A stretch of 64,000 bases of DNA from Gammaproteobacteria bacterium (lineage in GTDB: Bacteria > Pseudomonadota > Gammaproteobacteria > HK1): contig JAJFJU010000015.1 in assembly GCA_021773645.1 (NCBI GenBank), forward strand, positions 1 through 64,000. The letters are read 5' to 3'. The notes below the pieces were generated by a model. That model searched no databases. It was not told the DNA's origin and saw only the letters and a list, made by a program, of their open reading frames with translations. Shown one piece after another: positions 1-7,772 of the stretch (position 1 is the first letter of the stretch; each line of letters opens with the position of its first letter). Made by a program: the position numbers and the translations under genes.

Positions 1-171
1 CGCTCGGCAACGGTACTGGGGCTCGTGGGCGCCGGTGGTATCGGTTTTATCCTCACCTCCGCTATCGCCGAATTTGAATACCAGCAGGCTATTACTGTTC
101 TGGGCGTGATTGTCATCATTCTGACCGTCATTGACCGGACCAGCGCGGCCGCTCGCAGCAGGATTATCTAA
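1..171 (+). CDS. phnE: PhnE-type ABC transporter permease, C-terminal fragment
   Basis: This is the last 56 codons of a gene that starts before the window. The visible part has the RSATVLGLVGAGGIG stretch that closes binding-protein-dependent permeases of the phosphonate (PhnE) type, followed by one hydrophobic helix and a basic tail. The next gene, 2 nt downstream, carries an equivalent segment (RQATVLGFVGAGGLG), so the transporter has two related permease subunits. The ATPase (PhnC) and binding protein (PhnD) are presumably to the left and cannot be seen. The family imports phosphonates, phosphite or hypophosphite; the substrate cannot be read from the permease. Confidence 0.85.
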   Translation, partial: RSATVLGLVGAGGIGFILTSAIAEFEYQQAITVLGVIVIILTVIDRTSAAARSRII

Positions 172-173
172 TC

Positions 174-977
174 ATGGCAAATGAAACGACAGCCAACGCG
201 GTGCCTATGCCGCACTTTCCCGCACGCTATACACCGTTCCGCTTGGTTATCGCAGTGGTTCTGGCGGCAATCTACTGGTGGTCTGTTGTCGGAGCGGAGT
301 TTAGCCCCGTCGAATTGGCCAAGGGGCTCCCGAAGGTATGGGAAACCCTGGTGCTGATGTTTCCACCAAGCATTGAAGGCTATAAAAGCCTTTGGGTACC
401 TTTCTGGGAAACCCTCTATATTGGCGTTTTGGCAACCTTCTTTGGTTCCATTATCTCGATTCCAGTGGGTTTCGCAGCGTCCACTAATATGGTCCCTTGG
501 TACATCTACCATCCCGTTCGTATGGTGCTGAATATCTTCCGTGGTGTTTCGGAGATTATTTGGGCGCTGTTCTTCGTGGTGGCGGTAGGCTTGGGTCCGA
601 TGCCGGGCGTTATCGCACTTACCATCTTCTCGGTAGGCATGCTTTCAAAGCTGCTTTCCGAGGCAGTGGAAGCCTCCGATATCGGTATGCTTGAAGCCAT
701 GACGGCTACTGGCGCGAGCCGTTGGAAGGTGTTCTTCTACGGTGCGCTACCAGAAGTGTTCCCGCTGTATATCAGCTACACGCTGTATTACTGGGATCAC
801 AACACACGTCAAGCAACCGTGCTCGGGTTCGTGGGTGCCGGCGGTTTGGGTGTGACCTTGCTCTGGAACATGAGTATGTATGAGTTTGAGCAGGCGACTA
901 CCGTGGTGATTATCATTGTTTGTATGATCACCGTGATTGACCGTCTCTGCCTCAAGATGCGTGAGGCCATTCAGTAA
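174..977 (+). CDS. phnE: PhnE-type phosphonate ABC transporter permease
   Basis: A 267-residue inner-membrane permease. A first helix lies near residues 23-40, further helices follow from about 80, and an EAA-type cytoplasmic loop that docks the ATPase lies near 174-196 (GMLEAMTATGASRWKVF). The length and the closing VLGFVGAGGLG segment fit PhnE. The ATG lies 2 nt after the stop of the preceding permease, so the two are almost certainly co-translated. A strong terminator at 1018-1050 ends the operon. The family moves organophosphonates or reduced phosphorus oxyanions inward using ATP. The nearby phosphonatase-family hydrolase favours an organophosphonate, but this is inference. Confidence 0.88.
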   Translation: MANETTANAVPMPHFPARYTPFRLVIAVVLAAIYWWSVVGAEFSPVELAKGLPKVWETLVLMFPPSIEGYKSLWVPFWETLYIGVLATFFGSIISIPVGFAASTNMVPWYIYHPVRMVLNIFRGVSEIIWALFFVVAVGLGPMPGVIALTIFSVGMLSKLLSEAVEASDIGMLEAMTATGASRWKVFFYGALPEVFPLYISYTLYYWDHNTRQATVLGFVGAGGLGVTLLWNMSMYEFEQATTVVIIIVCMITVIDRLCLKMREAIQ

Positions 978-1017
978 GTATCAGGCTACTGCCGGCTTAG
1001 ATTTGCGGCATAGTGTC

Positions 1018-1050
1018 AAAACCGCCCTCCATTGGAGGGCGGTTTTTTTT
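1018..1050 (+). terminator. Rho-independent terminator after phnE
   Basis: A 13-bp perfect stem (AAACCGCCCTCCA and its complement) with a minimal loop is followed by eight T residues. It separates the transporter operon from the MFS gene and argues against any start for that gene upstream of 1050. Confidence 0.93.
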
Positions 1051-1117
1051 GTTTGGGACATGTTCACGTTCCTATACCACAGACAATTGGATTGTCGTCG
1101 GGAGTATTTCTAACTCT

Positions 1118-2311
1118 ATGGCCGTAGATTCCTCCAATGCCCGTTCGAACAAGGTGCTGTTTTCCGCATCCAGTTGCCATATGGTGCACGACGGCTACAG
1201 CAACTTGTTATACACCTTGGCGCCTCTTTGGGCCCTGGCCTACGGCTTTAATGCCACCCAGGTTGGCATTCTGGTGGGTGGCTATGTGGGGGCGATGGCG
1301 TTATTTCAGATTCCCGCCGGATTTCTAGCCGAGCGAATCGGCGAAAGGCTGCCTTTAGTGGCCGGTATGCTACTGGTGGCGACGGCCTTTACTGCAGTGG
1401 GCTTAGTCGAGAGTTATGAAGCCTTTCTCCTCTTGCTAATACTCGCTGGCATCGGCTCAGGCGTACAGCATCCACTTTCCTCTAGCATTATCAGTTCTGC
1501 ATTTACACCGGAGCGACGGCGCGTGGCCCTGGGTGTTTATAATTTCGCCGGCGATGTGGGCAAGGCCTCTTATCCAGTACTGGCGGCGGCTTTGATGTTG
1601 GTTTTGAGTTGGCGCAGCACCACCTTGGTATTTGGCTGTGTGACAGTTTTTCTGGGCATGGCCATTTTCCTAATGTTGCGCAGCCTGAAAGTCGGGGAGC
1701 ATCCCCGTCAGGTGAAACGCCCGGAAGGTATTGCCAAGGTTTCTGGTTGGGGTATTCTTCGACCCCGATCGTTTACCCTGCTTAGCCTGATCGGCATGTT
1801 GGATTCTGCAGCGCGTATGGGTTTTCTAACCTTCATTCCTTTTTTGCTAGTGGCCAAAGGGATGGGTATTGAACGTACTGGTTTCGCCTTTGGCCTGGTC
1901 TTCGTCGGTGGTGCCTTCGGGAAATATGTATGCGGGCTACTGGCGGCGCGCTTGGGCGTTATCCGCACCGTATTAATTACTGAGGTGGCCACTGGGGTAG
2001 GGATATTGTTGGCTCTGGTATTACCGCTCGAGCCGTTGTTCTGGACCTTGCCAATTATTGGCGTGGCCATGAACGGAACCTCTACGGTGCTTTATGGCAG
2101 TGTTGCAGATTTCGTTTCTGAGGAACGGCAGGCTCGGGGGTATGGACTTTTTTACACCCTGCTTTTTGGTGCCTCGGCTATGGCCCCCGTTACATTGGGT
2201 CTGATTAATGACGGGGTTGGTCTTGAATTTAGTATTGCTGCCATTGGCGTTCTTGCATTATTAACCTTGCCGTTGCTAATACCCATGAGCCGGGAATTAC
2301 GAGCAGCCTAA
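1118..2311 (+). CDS. Major facilitator superfamily transporter
   Basis: A 397-residue protein of about 12 hydrophobic segments with MFS features: a basic loop after helix 2 (GFLAERIGERLP) and a motif in helices 4-5 (GVQHPLSSSII, then ERRRVALGVYNFAGDVGKA). The N-terminal HMVHDGYSNLL stretch recalls the fosmidomycin-resistance (Fsr) group, which exports phosphonate antibiotics; the resemblance is by eye only. The frame is open from 1013, but that start lies in the preceding terminator, so I chose ATG 1118, with GGAG at 1101-1104. Its place between a phosphonate-type importer and a phosphonatase-like hydrolase suggests movement of a phosphonate, a product or phosphate. The substrate is not determined. 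Confidence 0.85.
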   Translation: MAVDSSNARSNKVLFSASSCHMVHDGYSNLLYTLAPLWALAYGFNATQVGILVGGYVGAMALFQIPAGFLAERIGERLPLVAGMLLVATAFTAVGLVESYEAFLLLLILAGIGSGVQHPLSSSIISSAFTPERRRVALGVYNFAGDVGKASYPVLAAALMLVLSWRSTTLVFGCVTVFLGMAIFLMLRSLKVGEHPRQVKRPEGIAKVSGWGILRPRSFTLLSLIGMLDSAARMGFLTFIPFLLVAKGMGIERTGFAFGLVFVGGAFGKYVCGLLAARLGVIRTVLITEVATGVGILLALVLPLEPLFWTLPIIGVAMNGTSTVLYGSVADFVSEERQARGYGLFYTLLFGASAMAPVTLGLINDGVGLEFSIAAIGVLALLTLPLLIPMSRELRAA

Positions 2312-2686
2312 TTACCCGCAGATTTCGCTCATACTTCCCGGTTTATCATGAGTAAATACTCATGGGTAGAATGAAAAGACTTCGTTTGTAATATGTTTGG
2401 AATCGGCATAGGCTCGTCGTTCTCTAAGGAGCCCCTATTCGGTTCCTTGGGGCGGGTGGATTCAGCCCTGGCCTTCAGTCAGCTGGCTAACCAATAATAC
2501 CCAACAGATTCAAAAGTTTATCGGTTTTCTGGGCGCCTTTTTTAAAGCCCCGGTGCGGCACGGCTATGCTAGCTGTGTTGCTGGTGTTTCTGGAGTTCGG
2601 CCTAGCTGTCTCCGTGATGCCCTTATATGGCGTGGTGATTAAGCCACGATATCAGTGATTTTTTGTAACCTCTGAGGATAGATGAA
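2312..2686 (+). other. 375-bp gap before the dehydrogenase, with possible gene remnant
   Basis: Apart from the palindrome at 2347-2364, no full gene is visible. A 30-codon frame at 2566-2658 (ATG to TGA) reads as one hydrophobic helix ending GVVIKPRYQ and may be a small membrane peptide or the remnant of a permease. No clear sigma-70 promoter was found, so the transcription start for the downstream gene is unknown. Confidence 0.4.
2347..2364. promoter_or_regulatory. Operator-like 18-bp palindrome
   Basis: CATGAGTAAATACTCATG is a perfect 8-bp inverted repeat around AA. It starts 36 bp after the MFS stop and lies about 320 bp before the dehydrogenase start. The same pattern, CATGAGTNNNNAYTCATR, recurs at 9389-9406 just before the lysR-type gene, so it is probably that regulator's binding site. 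Binding is inferred. Confidence 0.55.
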
Positions 2687-3634
2687 ATGACAATGAAGGT
2701 ATGCTTGGTCACCAATGCAGCGGAAGATACCGCTGCTTATACTGACGGGATTTTCCCGGCTGATTCGGAAGTTCTGTTGCTGACTGCGGAAGAGATGGAA
2801 GCGCGGATTGAAGAGATTAACTTCCTCGTCCCCGGCCACATCGACGTCAATGCCGATTTCCTGAATCGCGCCAAGAACCTGCGTCTTGTGCATTGTGGCA
2901 CTGGCTACAACAACGTAGATCTGGAAGCCGCCAACAAGAATAACTGCTATGTTTGCGTGACCCCGAACGTCGCAGCTACTTCCGTTGCCGAGCTGGTTTG
3001 GAGTTCCTTGAGCTCCCTCAAAAACCACATCGCCGAATTCGATGCCATCCTTAAGGACGGCGGCTGGAAGTCCACCGACTTCATCGGTATTCCTGAATTC
3101 AAGGGTAAGACCTTTGGTGTCGTTGGTTACGGTAACATCGGTCGCGAAGCCGCTCGTATTGCCCGTGGCTATGGCATGACCGTTATCGCCCACGACCCCT
3201 ACTGCAAAGAGACCAATGACGGCACCGAGCTGGTTGAGCTGGACGTACTGGTCAAAACTGCCGATTTCATCACCCTGCATGTGCTGCTGACCCCGGAAAC
3301 CACCGGTCTGTTTGGTGCCGAGCAGTTTGAAGCCATGAAAGACACCGCCATGCTGGTTAATGCATGTCGTGGTCCGGTGGTTGATGAGGCCGCTCTGGTC
3401 GAGGCCCTCCAGGCCAAGAAGATTGCTGGTGCCTGTCTCGACGTGTTCGAGAAAGAGCCGCTGGATCCGAAGAGCCCGCTGCGCGATCTGAACAACATCG
3501 TTCTGACCCCGCACATTGCTTTCTGCTCCAACGAAGCCCTTAAGGGTCGTTACCAGTTCTTCGCTGACAACGCCCACAAGCTGGCCTCGGGCGAAGTACC
3601 TAACATGGCCGTGAATGCGGACCAGGTTAGCTAG
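2687..3634 (+). CDS. D-isomer-specific 2-hydroxyacid dehydrogenase
   Basis: A 315-residue NAD-dependent oxidoreductase of the D-2-hydroxyacid dehydrogenase family, which also contains SerA, glycerate dehydrogenase and phosphite dehydrogenase PtxD. The nucleotide-binding motif GYGNIG is at 147-152, followed by Asp170, which favours NAD over NADP. The catalytic triad appears as Arg228 (NACRG), Glu257 (DVFEKEP) and His276 (TPHIA). It has no ACT domain, and a true serA exists at 43934. The start has a good RBS (GAGGA) and is followed by a strong terminator. Codon use is strongly biased (CGT, GGT, CTG, AAC), like that of the next two genes. The neighbourhood suggests a phosphonate-related hydroxyacid or aldehyde; the substrate is not known. 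Confidence 0.85.
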   Translation: MTMKVCLVTNAAEDTAAYTDGIFPADSEVLLLTAEEMEARIEEINFLVPGHIDVNADFLNRAKNLRLVHCGTGYNNVDLEAANKNNCYVCVTPNVAATSVAELVWSSLSSLKNHIAEFDAILKDGGWKSTDFIGIPEFKGKTFGVVGYGNIGREAARIARGYGMTVIAHDPYCKETNDGTELVELDVLVKTADFITLHVLLTPETTGLFGAEQFEAMKDTAMLVNACRGPVVDEAALVEALQAKKIAGACLDVFEKEPLDPKSPLRDLNNIVLTPHIAFCSNEALKGRYQFFADNAHKLASGEVPNMAVNADQVS

Positions 3635-3656
3635 TACCGGTTAACACCGTGCTATG

Positions 3657-3691
3657 ACTTGTCCCGGCCTTCGTGCCGGGGCAAGTTTTTT
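3657..3691 (+). terminator. Terminator after the dehydrogenase, with a second hairpin behind it
   Basis: A 12-bp stem (ACTTGTCCCGGC with GCCGGGGCAAGT, one G-T pair) is followed by T6. A second, weaker hairpin, GGGAGT-CTTCGT-ACTCCC, lies at 3713-3730 and is followed by TTTGTTT. Together they should uncouple the dehydrogenase from the transketolase gene. Confidence 0.85.
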
Positions 3692-3828
3692 CGGCTTTTA
3701 GGCCGGAAGTTAGGGAGTCTTCGTACTCCCTTTGTTTGACCCCCTAAGAATCAACACATCCGTTTTGGATGGCTGCTTGTCATTTTGGGGTTCACTAATT
3801 CATAAGCTACGTAATAGCAGGAGTTAAC

Positions 3829-5775
3829 ATGGGAAAATCTGTTGCAGAACTTGAAGAAATCGTCAAGAGCTTTAAAGCCCTTGGCATGACCATGAGTTCC
3901 GCCGTGGGCGGTGGTCATGTAGGTGGTGCCATGTCCGGTGCCGAGTGGATGATTGCTGGCTGGTTTGACAAGATGAACATCGATCCGGAATCTGATTCCC
4001 GTGATCGTTATTTCGTTGGCCAGGGCCACATCACCCCCGGAATCTATTCGCTGCTGGTCCACAAGGGCTACTACAAGTGGCAGGACACTGTAGGCTACCG
4101 TCGTTATGGCAGCCCCTTCCAGGGTCACCCGGATCGCACCAAGCTGTATGGCTGGGAAATGTCCTCTGGTTCCTTGGGCCAGGCCCTTGGCGTAGCTGTT
4201 GGCTCCGCGTTGGCCGCCAAACTGCAGGGCAAGGATCATTGGATCGTTACCCAGAACAGTGACGGCGAGCTGCAGGAAGGCAGCATGTGGGAAGCCATCA
4301 TGTTTGCCGGTGCCCATGGCCTCGACAATCTGGTTACCTTCATCGATTTCAACCGCATCCAGAACTACAGCCGCATTGAGGACTGTAATGAGCTGGAGCC
4401 CCTGGCTGACAAGTTCCGCGCCTTTAACTGGGAAGTTATTGAACTTGCCGATGGCAACGACATGCAGTCCGTTTGCGATGCCTATGACAAGGCCATGGTG
4501 CCGGGTAAAGGCAAGCCGACAGTAGTCATTGGTACTACCAAAATCGGTAAGGGCGTTTCCTTCATGCATGACGTGGTTGCCTATCACTCCAAGGCTCCGG
4601 GTCGCGATCAGTTGGCTGGCGCTTTCGAAGAGCTGGGTGTTGAGTTCCCGCACGAAGAGTTCTGCAAGCTGGCTGACGAGTATCAGGAAAAGGTTACCGC
4701 CGAGCTTAACGATGCGGATCCGAAGTTCAGCAAGGCCTATGGCTGGAATGCTGGCGATGACATGAAGGTCGAGCAGGTTTGGACCGGTATTGGCATCACC
4801 GAGGGTTTCCGTGAGTGCTTGGACGCTGACAAGAACGTCATCGTTTGTACTGACGACTCCCATAAGCTCATCGGCATGAATGACGATGACAAAACCAAGT
4901 ACAAGGCCAGCAACCAGTTTGTAGACGTCGGTTGTGCCGAGCAGAACATGGCTATGATCTCTGCCGGTCTGGCAAAAGAGGGCTTCATTCCTCTGACCCA
5001 GGGTTACACTGGTTTTGCGGTTGGCCGTGGTTATGACCACATCCGTACCAGCATCGCCTTCTCCGACTTCAATGCCAAGTACTTCCCGACGGAAGCGCTG
5101 CTAGGCGGCGACGGCGGCATGCATGAGTGCATGGAAGGCATCACTTTGGGCTACTACATGCCCAACATGCGCATCCAGTGGCCGTGTGATAACAACGAAG
5201 CCAAGCGTGCCACCAAGGCCGCTATTTCTGAGGTGAAGGGTCCGATCATCACCCTGCAGGAACGTGCTCCGAAGCCTGTCGTCACTAAGGCTGATACCCC
5301 TTATCAGTATGGGGTAGCCAACATCATCAACTTCACCGGTCGTCAGGCTAACTTCGTAGATGCTTTCGATACTGCCCTTTCCACCGAGTGGAAGTCCCGC
5401 AGTGCCGATCTGGCTATCGTTGCCTGTGGTTCCATGGTGTCTGAAGCGATGCGTGCAGCCGTTATCCTCAAAGAGGAGAAGGGACTGGACGTGACCGTGG
5501 TCAATATGCACACCGTCAAGCCTCTGGATGCTGCTGGCCTGGTTAAGGCTGTTGAGGGCGTTAAGGGCGTGATTGCTATCTCCCAGGATCACAACGAAGC
5601 GCTGGGTAACATCGTTGCCGGTACCATTCTTGAAGCGGGCCCAGGTCCGAAGATGAAGCGCATGGGCGTGCAGGACCAGTTCGGTCAGACTGCCAAGCCT
5701 TATGAGCTGGTACAGCACTACGGCATCACTGCCGAGCACATTGCTGAAAGCGCCATCGAACTTCTCGGTGCCTAA
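3829..5775 (+). CDS. Transketolase-family thiamine-diphosphate enzyme
   Basis: A 648-residue single-chain transketolase-like enzyme. The N-terminal ThDP-binding domain shows GHVGGAMS, RDRYFVGQGH, the GSLGQALGVAVG stretch and a variant Mg/ThDP motif NSDGELQEGS in place of the usual GDG. The central pyrimidine domain has the catalytic glutamate in VGCAEQNMAMISAGLAKEG. The C-terminal domain ends YELVQHYGITAEHI, typical of the family. It is not much like the standard TktA N-terminus and resembles fused versions of split transketolases. It has a strong RBS (CAGGAG), optimised codons and terminators on both sides. The family moves two-carbon ketol units; a role on a phosphonate or its breakdown product is inferred only from its neighbours. 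Confidence 0.85.
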   Translation: MGKSVAELEEIVKSFKALGMTMSSAVGGGHVGGAMSGAEWMIAGWFDKMNIDPESDSRDRYFVGQGHITPGIYSLLVHKGYYKWQDTVGYRRYGSPFQGHPDRTKLYGWEMSSGSLGQALGVAVGSALAAKLQGKDHWIVTQNSDGELQEGSMWEAIMFAGAHGLDNLVTFIDFNRIQNYSRIEDCNELEPLADKFRAFNWEVIELADGNDMQSVCDAYDKAMVPGKGKPTVVIGTTKIGKGVSFMHDVVAYHSKAPGRDQLAGAFEELGVEFPHEEFCKLADEYQEKVTAELNDADPKFSKAYGWNAGDDMKVEQVWTGIGITEGFRECLDADKNVIVCTDDSHKLIGMNDDDKTKYKASNQFVDVGCAEQNMAMISAGLAKEGFIPLTQGYTGFAVGRGYDHIRTSIAFSDFNAKYFPTEALLGGDGGMHECMEGITLGYYMPNMRIQWPCDNNEAKRATKAAISEVKGPIITLQERAPKPVVTKADTPYQYGVANIINFTGRQANFVDAFDTALSTEWKSRSADLAIVACGSMVSEAMRAAVILKEEKGLDVTVVNMHTVKPLDAAGLVKAVEGVKGVIAISQDHNEALGNIVAGTILEAGPGPKMKRMGVQDQFGQTAKPYELVQHYGITAEHIAESAIELLGA

Positions 5776-5795
5776 GTAGTAGCTATGCAGTAATC

Positions 5796-5830
5796 GAAGG
5801 GGGGTGGTTCGCCACCCTCCTTCTTTTTTT
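5796..5830 (+). terminator. Terminator-like hairpin between transketolase and phosphonatase-like gene
   Basis: A roughly 12-bp stem with a TTCG loop (GAAGGGGGGTGG pairing with CCACCCTCCTTC) runs directly into a T-rich tract. The next gene's Shine-Dalgarno (AGGAG, 5832-5836) follows at once. It would end most transcripts and may set a lower level for the hydrolase. Confidence 0.8.
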
Positions 5831-5842
5831 CAGGAGTCAATT

Positions 5843-6745
5843 ATGGCTAATAAAAGTATTGTTGATTTGGTGGTCTTTGACCTCGGCGGTACCGTCTGTG
5901 ACGGTATTGATGAGGAAACTGGTCTTGCCAATCTGGGTCCGATTAATGCGCTGCGCTTCAGCTTGAAGCGGGTGTGGGATATCGATCCTCCCTTCGACGT
6001 GATCCTGCCGCATATGGCGACGCGTAAGCTCGACCATCTGTTCAAGATCCTATCGACGCCTTCCATAGCGGCGGAGTTCAAGGAAAAGCACGGCCGTGAG
6101 CCGGTCTTTGCCGATGCCGAGTTCTGCTTCAATAGCGCTTTCAAGGAAATCCTTGAGGTCGACGAAATGCCGAAGCGTTCGGAGCCTTTTGAAGGCGTCA
6201 TCGACATGTTCAAGGACCTTAAGTCCAAGGGCATCAAGATTGGTATCGATACCGGTTTCTATGCCAAGGCAGTGCGTATCATCCTTGGCAAGTTTGGCCA
6301 CAACCACCTGATCGACGCCGACATCGGTGCTGATGAGGTTTCCCAGGCACGTCCCTGGCCGTTCATGATGTTCAAGCTCATGGATGAACTGGAAGTCATC
6401 GATGTGCGTCGGGTGATGAAGGTGGGTGATGTGTATCCCACCGATTTCCTGGAAGGTTACAACGTCGGTGGTATTTCCGTGGGCCTGACCGAGTGCGGTA
6501 ACTCCCGTCCGGCGAGCACCTGGAAATCTTTCGAGACTTCCGATGGTCGTGAGGTTCGTGCGGTGGATTGGTTCAGCACTAGCCTGGAAGAGAAAGATCA
6601 GATGTTCCGTGGTTGGTTGCGTGATGCTGCGGACAACGGTACCCGAGTGCCTTATCCCATGGTACTCATCCCTCATTCTAACCAGCTTACTCAGCTGATT
6701 AATGAGATGGAGCAGATCGCTCCGGTGTTCACCTCCTTGCTATAA
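5843..6745 (+). CDS. HAD hydrolase of the phosphonoacetaldehyde hydrolase (PhnX) family
   Basis: A 300-residue protein. HAD motif I is FDLGGT with nucleophile Asp13. The phosphonatase cap signature is present: Met58, Lys62 and His65 in MATRKLDH align with the Met-x3-Lys-x2-His of PhnX, where the lysine forms the Schiff base with the substrate carbonyl. Further matches are IKIGIDTGF (131-139), QARPWPFMMFK (168-178) and KVGDVYPTD (193-201). The usual alanine two residues after the nucleophile is glycine here, and there is an extra C-terminal part of about 40 residues. The family splits the C-P bond of phosphonoacetaldehyde into acetaldehyde and phosphate. No phnW aminotransferase is in view, so the aldehyde may come from another route. 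Start ATG 5843 is chosen because AGGAG precedes it; the frame is open upstream only through the hairpin. Confidence 0.82.
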   Translation: MANKSIVDLVVFDLGGTVCDGIDEETGLANLGPINALRFSLKRVWDIDPPFDVILPHMATRKLDHLFKILSTPSIAAEFKEKHGREPVFADAEFCFNSAFKEILEVDEMPKRSEPFEGVIDMFKDLKSKGIKIGIDTGFYAKAVRIILGKFGHNHLIDADIGADEVSQARPWPFMMFKLMDELEVIDVRRVMKVGDVYPTDFLEGYNVGGISVGLTECGNSRPASTWKSFETSDGREVRAVDWFSTSLEEKDQMFRGWLRDAADNGTRVPYPMVLIPHSNQLTQLINEMEQIAPVFTSLL

Positions 6746-6785
6746 GCGAAGAGGCCAGGGGCCTAATGTCATAAACTCGGGCCCC

Positions 6786-6822
6786 AAGCCCCGGTCGTGC
6801 AACTACGACCGGGGCTTTTTTT
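6786..6822 (+). terminator. Terminator after the phosphonatase-like gene
   Basis: A 13-bp perfect stem (AAGCCCCGGTCGT and its complement) with a 6-nt loop and a T tract closes the catabolic block. Confidence 0.93.
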
Positions 6823-6864
6823 ATGTTGGGCGCAGAAAAACAGGACTCTAACCCGCTGATAGGC

Positions 6865-6893
6865 TTGATAAAACGTCATGGGCCGCTTATACT
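6865..6893 (+). promoter_or_regulatory. Sigma-70 promoter for DUF47-pit
   Basis: TTGATA (6865-6870) and TATACT (6888-6893) are separated by 17 bp, close to consensus. Transcription would start near 6900 and give a leader of about 200 nt before the DUF47 gene. Between 6746 and 7098 I see only the terminator, this promoter and the leader. No clear Pho box was found. Confidence 0.7.
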
Positions 6894-7097
6894 ATTCGGC
6901 TACACATAGATACCCTTATCTCCAAAGCCTCAGATGCTTTGCGAGGGCGGTTTCACCCGATGCCCTCCGATCCCGCCGCGCGCCACCGGGCGCCGACACC
7001 CGCTGTAAACCTTATTTTTAGCTATTGCACGTTGAGTGTGCCCATCCATCCGTGTTCTGGGCAGGCCTTGGCGTACAGATATACAGGAGCAGGATTC

Positions 7098-7760
7098 ATG
7101 GAACTTCCAAAGATGAAGGGCCTATTTGGCCGTTCGCGCGCCCTCGAAGTGGAAATTGATCACTTTCACGACAAACTTTCCCAGTCCGCCGTTATTTTTA
7201 AAACCGCTCTGGCTGCCTATCTCAAGGCCGGCGCCACTGATAGCTTCATTGAGCGTCAAGAGCACTTAAATGCCCTTGAGACCGAGGGTGACAAATTGCG
7301 TCGCTCCATTGAGACCAAGCTGTATGCCGAGACCCTGATCCCGGAGTCCCGCGGTGATGTGCTGGGTTTGCTTGAGGCCTCCGACGAGGTCCACGGTGCG
7401 TTGCAGGGTGCGTTGTGGGGTTTTGCCATTGAACTGCCCGATATTCCTGAGGAATTTCGCGAGGAGTTCATGGAGCTGGGTGATATGGCGGTGATGACCG
7501 TGGAGTCCCTGGTACTCGCATCACGCGCTTTCTTCCGCAATATCGAGGCGGTACTTGATCACAATCACAAGGTCGAATTCTATGAAACCGAGGCGGATAA
7601 GATCAGCAGCAAGCTGAAAATATCTATCTTTCGCTCCGATCTGGATTTGGCTCGTAAGCTGCACCTGCGTACCTTTGTTGAACGTATCGATGAGATAGCA
7701 GACAAGGCCGAGGATGTTGCCGATCATCTAAATATCTACGCCATCAAGCGTTCGATTTAA
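7098..7760 (+). CDS. DUF47 / PhoU-like protein partnered with Pit
   Basis: A 220-residue, largely alpha-helical protein of the DUF47 (TIGR00153, PhoU-like) family. It shows the acidic helix-bundle pattern of the family, for example the ends YETEADKISSKLKISIF and ERIDEIADKAEDVADHLN, which hold the E(D)xxxD-type metal-binding residues of PhoU-like proteins. These proteins sit beside Pit transporters and are thought to modulate phosphate flux. The reading frame is open from 6939, but the first ATG with an RBS (AGGAGCAGG) is at 7098. The gene is 12 nt upstream of pit and shares its promoter. Confidence 0.88.
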   Translation: MELPKMKGLFGRSRALEVEIDHFHDKLSQSAVIFKTALAAYLKAGATDSFIERQEHLNALETEGDKLRRSIETKLYAETLIPESRGDVLGLLEASDEVHGALQGALWGFAIELPDIPEEFREEFMELGDMAVMTVESLVLASRAFFRNIEAVLDHNHKVEFYETEADKISSKLKISIFRSDLDLARKLHLRTFVERIDEIADKAEDVADHLNIYAIKRSI

Positions 7761-7772
7761 AGGGAGCGGTCG

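Noticed and set aside
2687-3634. Phosphite dehydrogenase (PtxD) as the identity of the dehydrogenase
   Set aside because: The family fits, and a PhnE-type importer is nearby, but residues I recall as typical for PtxD outside the catalytic triad are not evident, and the neighbours are a transketolase and phosphonatase rather than phosphite genes. It stays an alternative.
3751-5040. A 429-codon open frame on the minus strand, and others opposite the dehydrogenase and transketolase genes
   Set aside because: These mirror the codon bias of the real plus-strand genes, lack a recognisable family, and would run against strong terminators.
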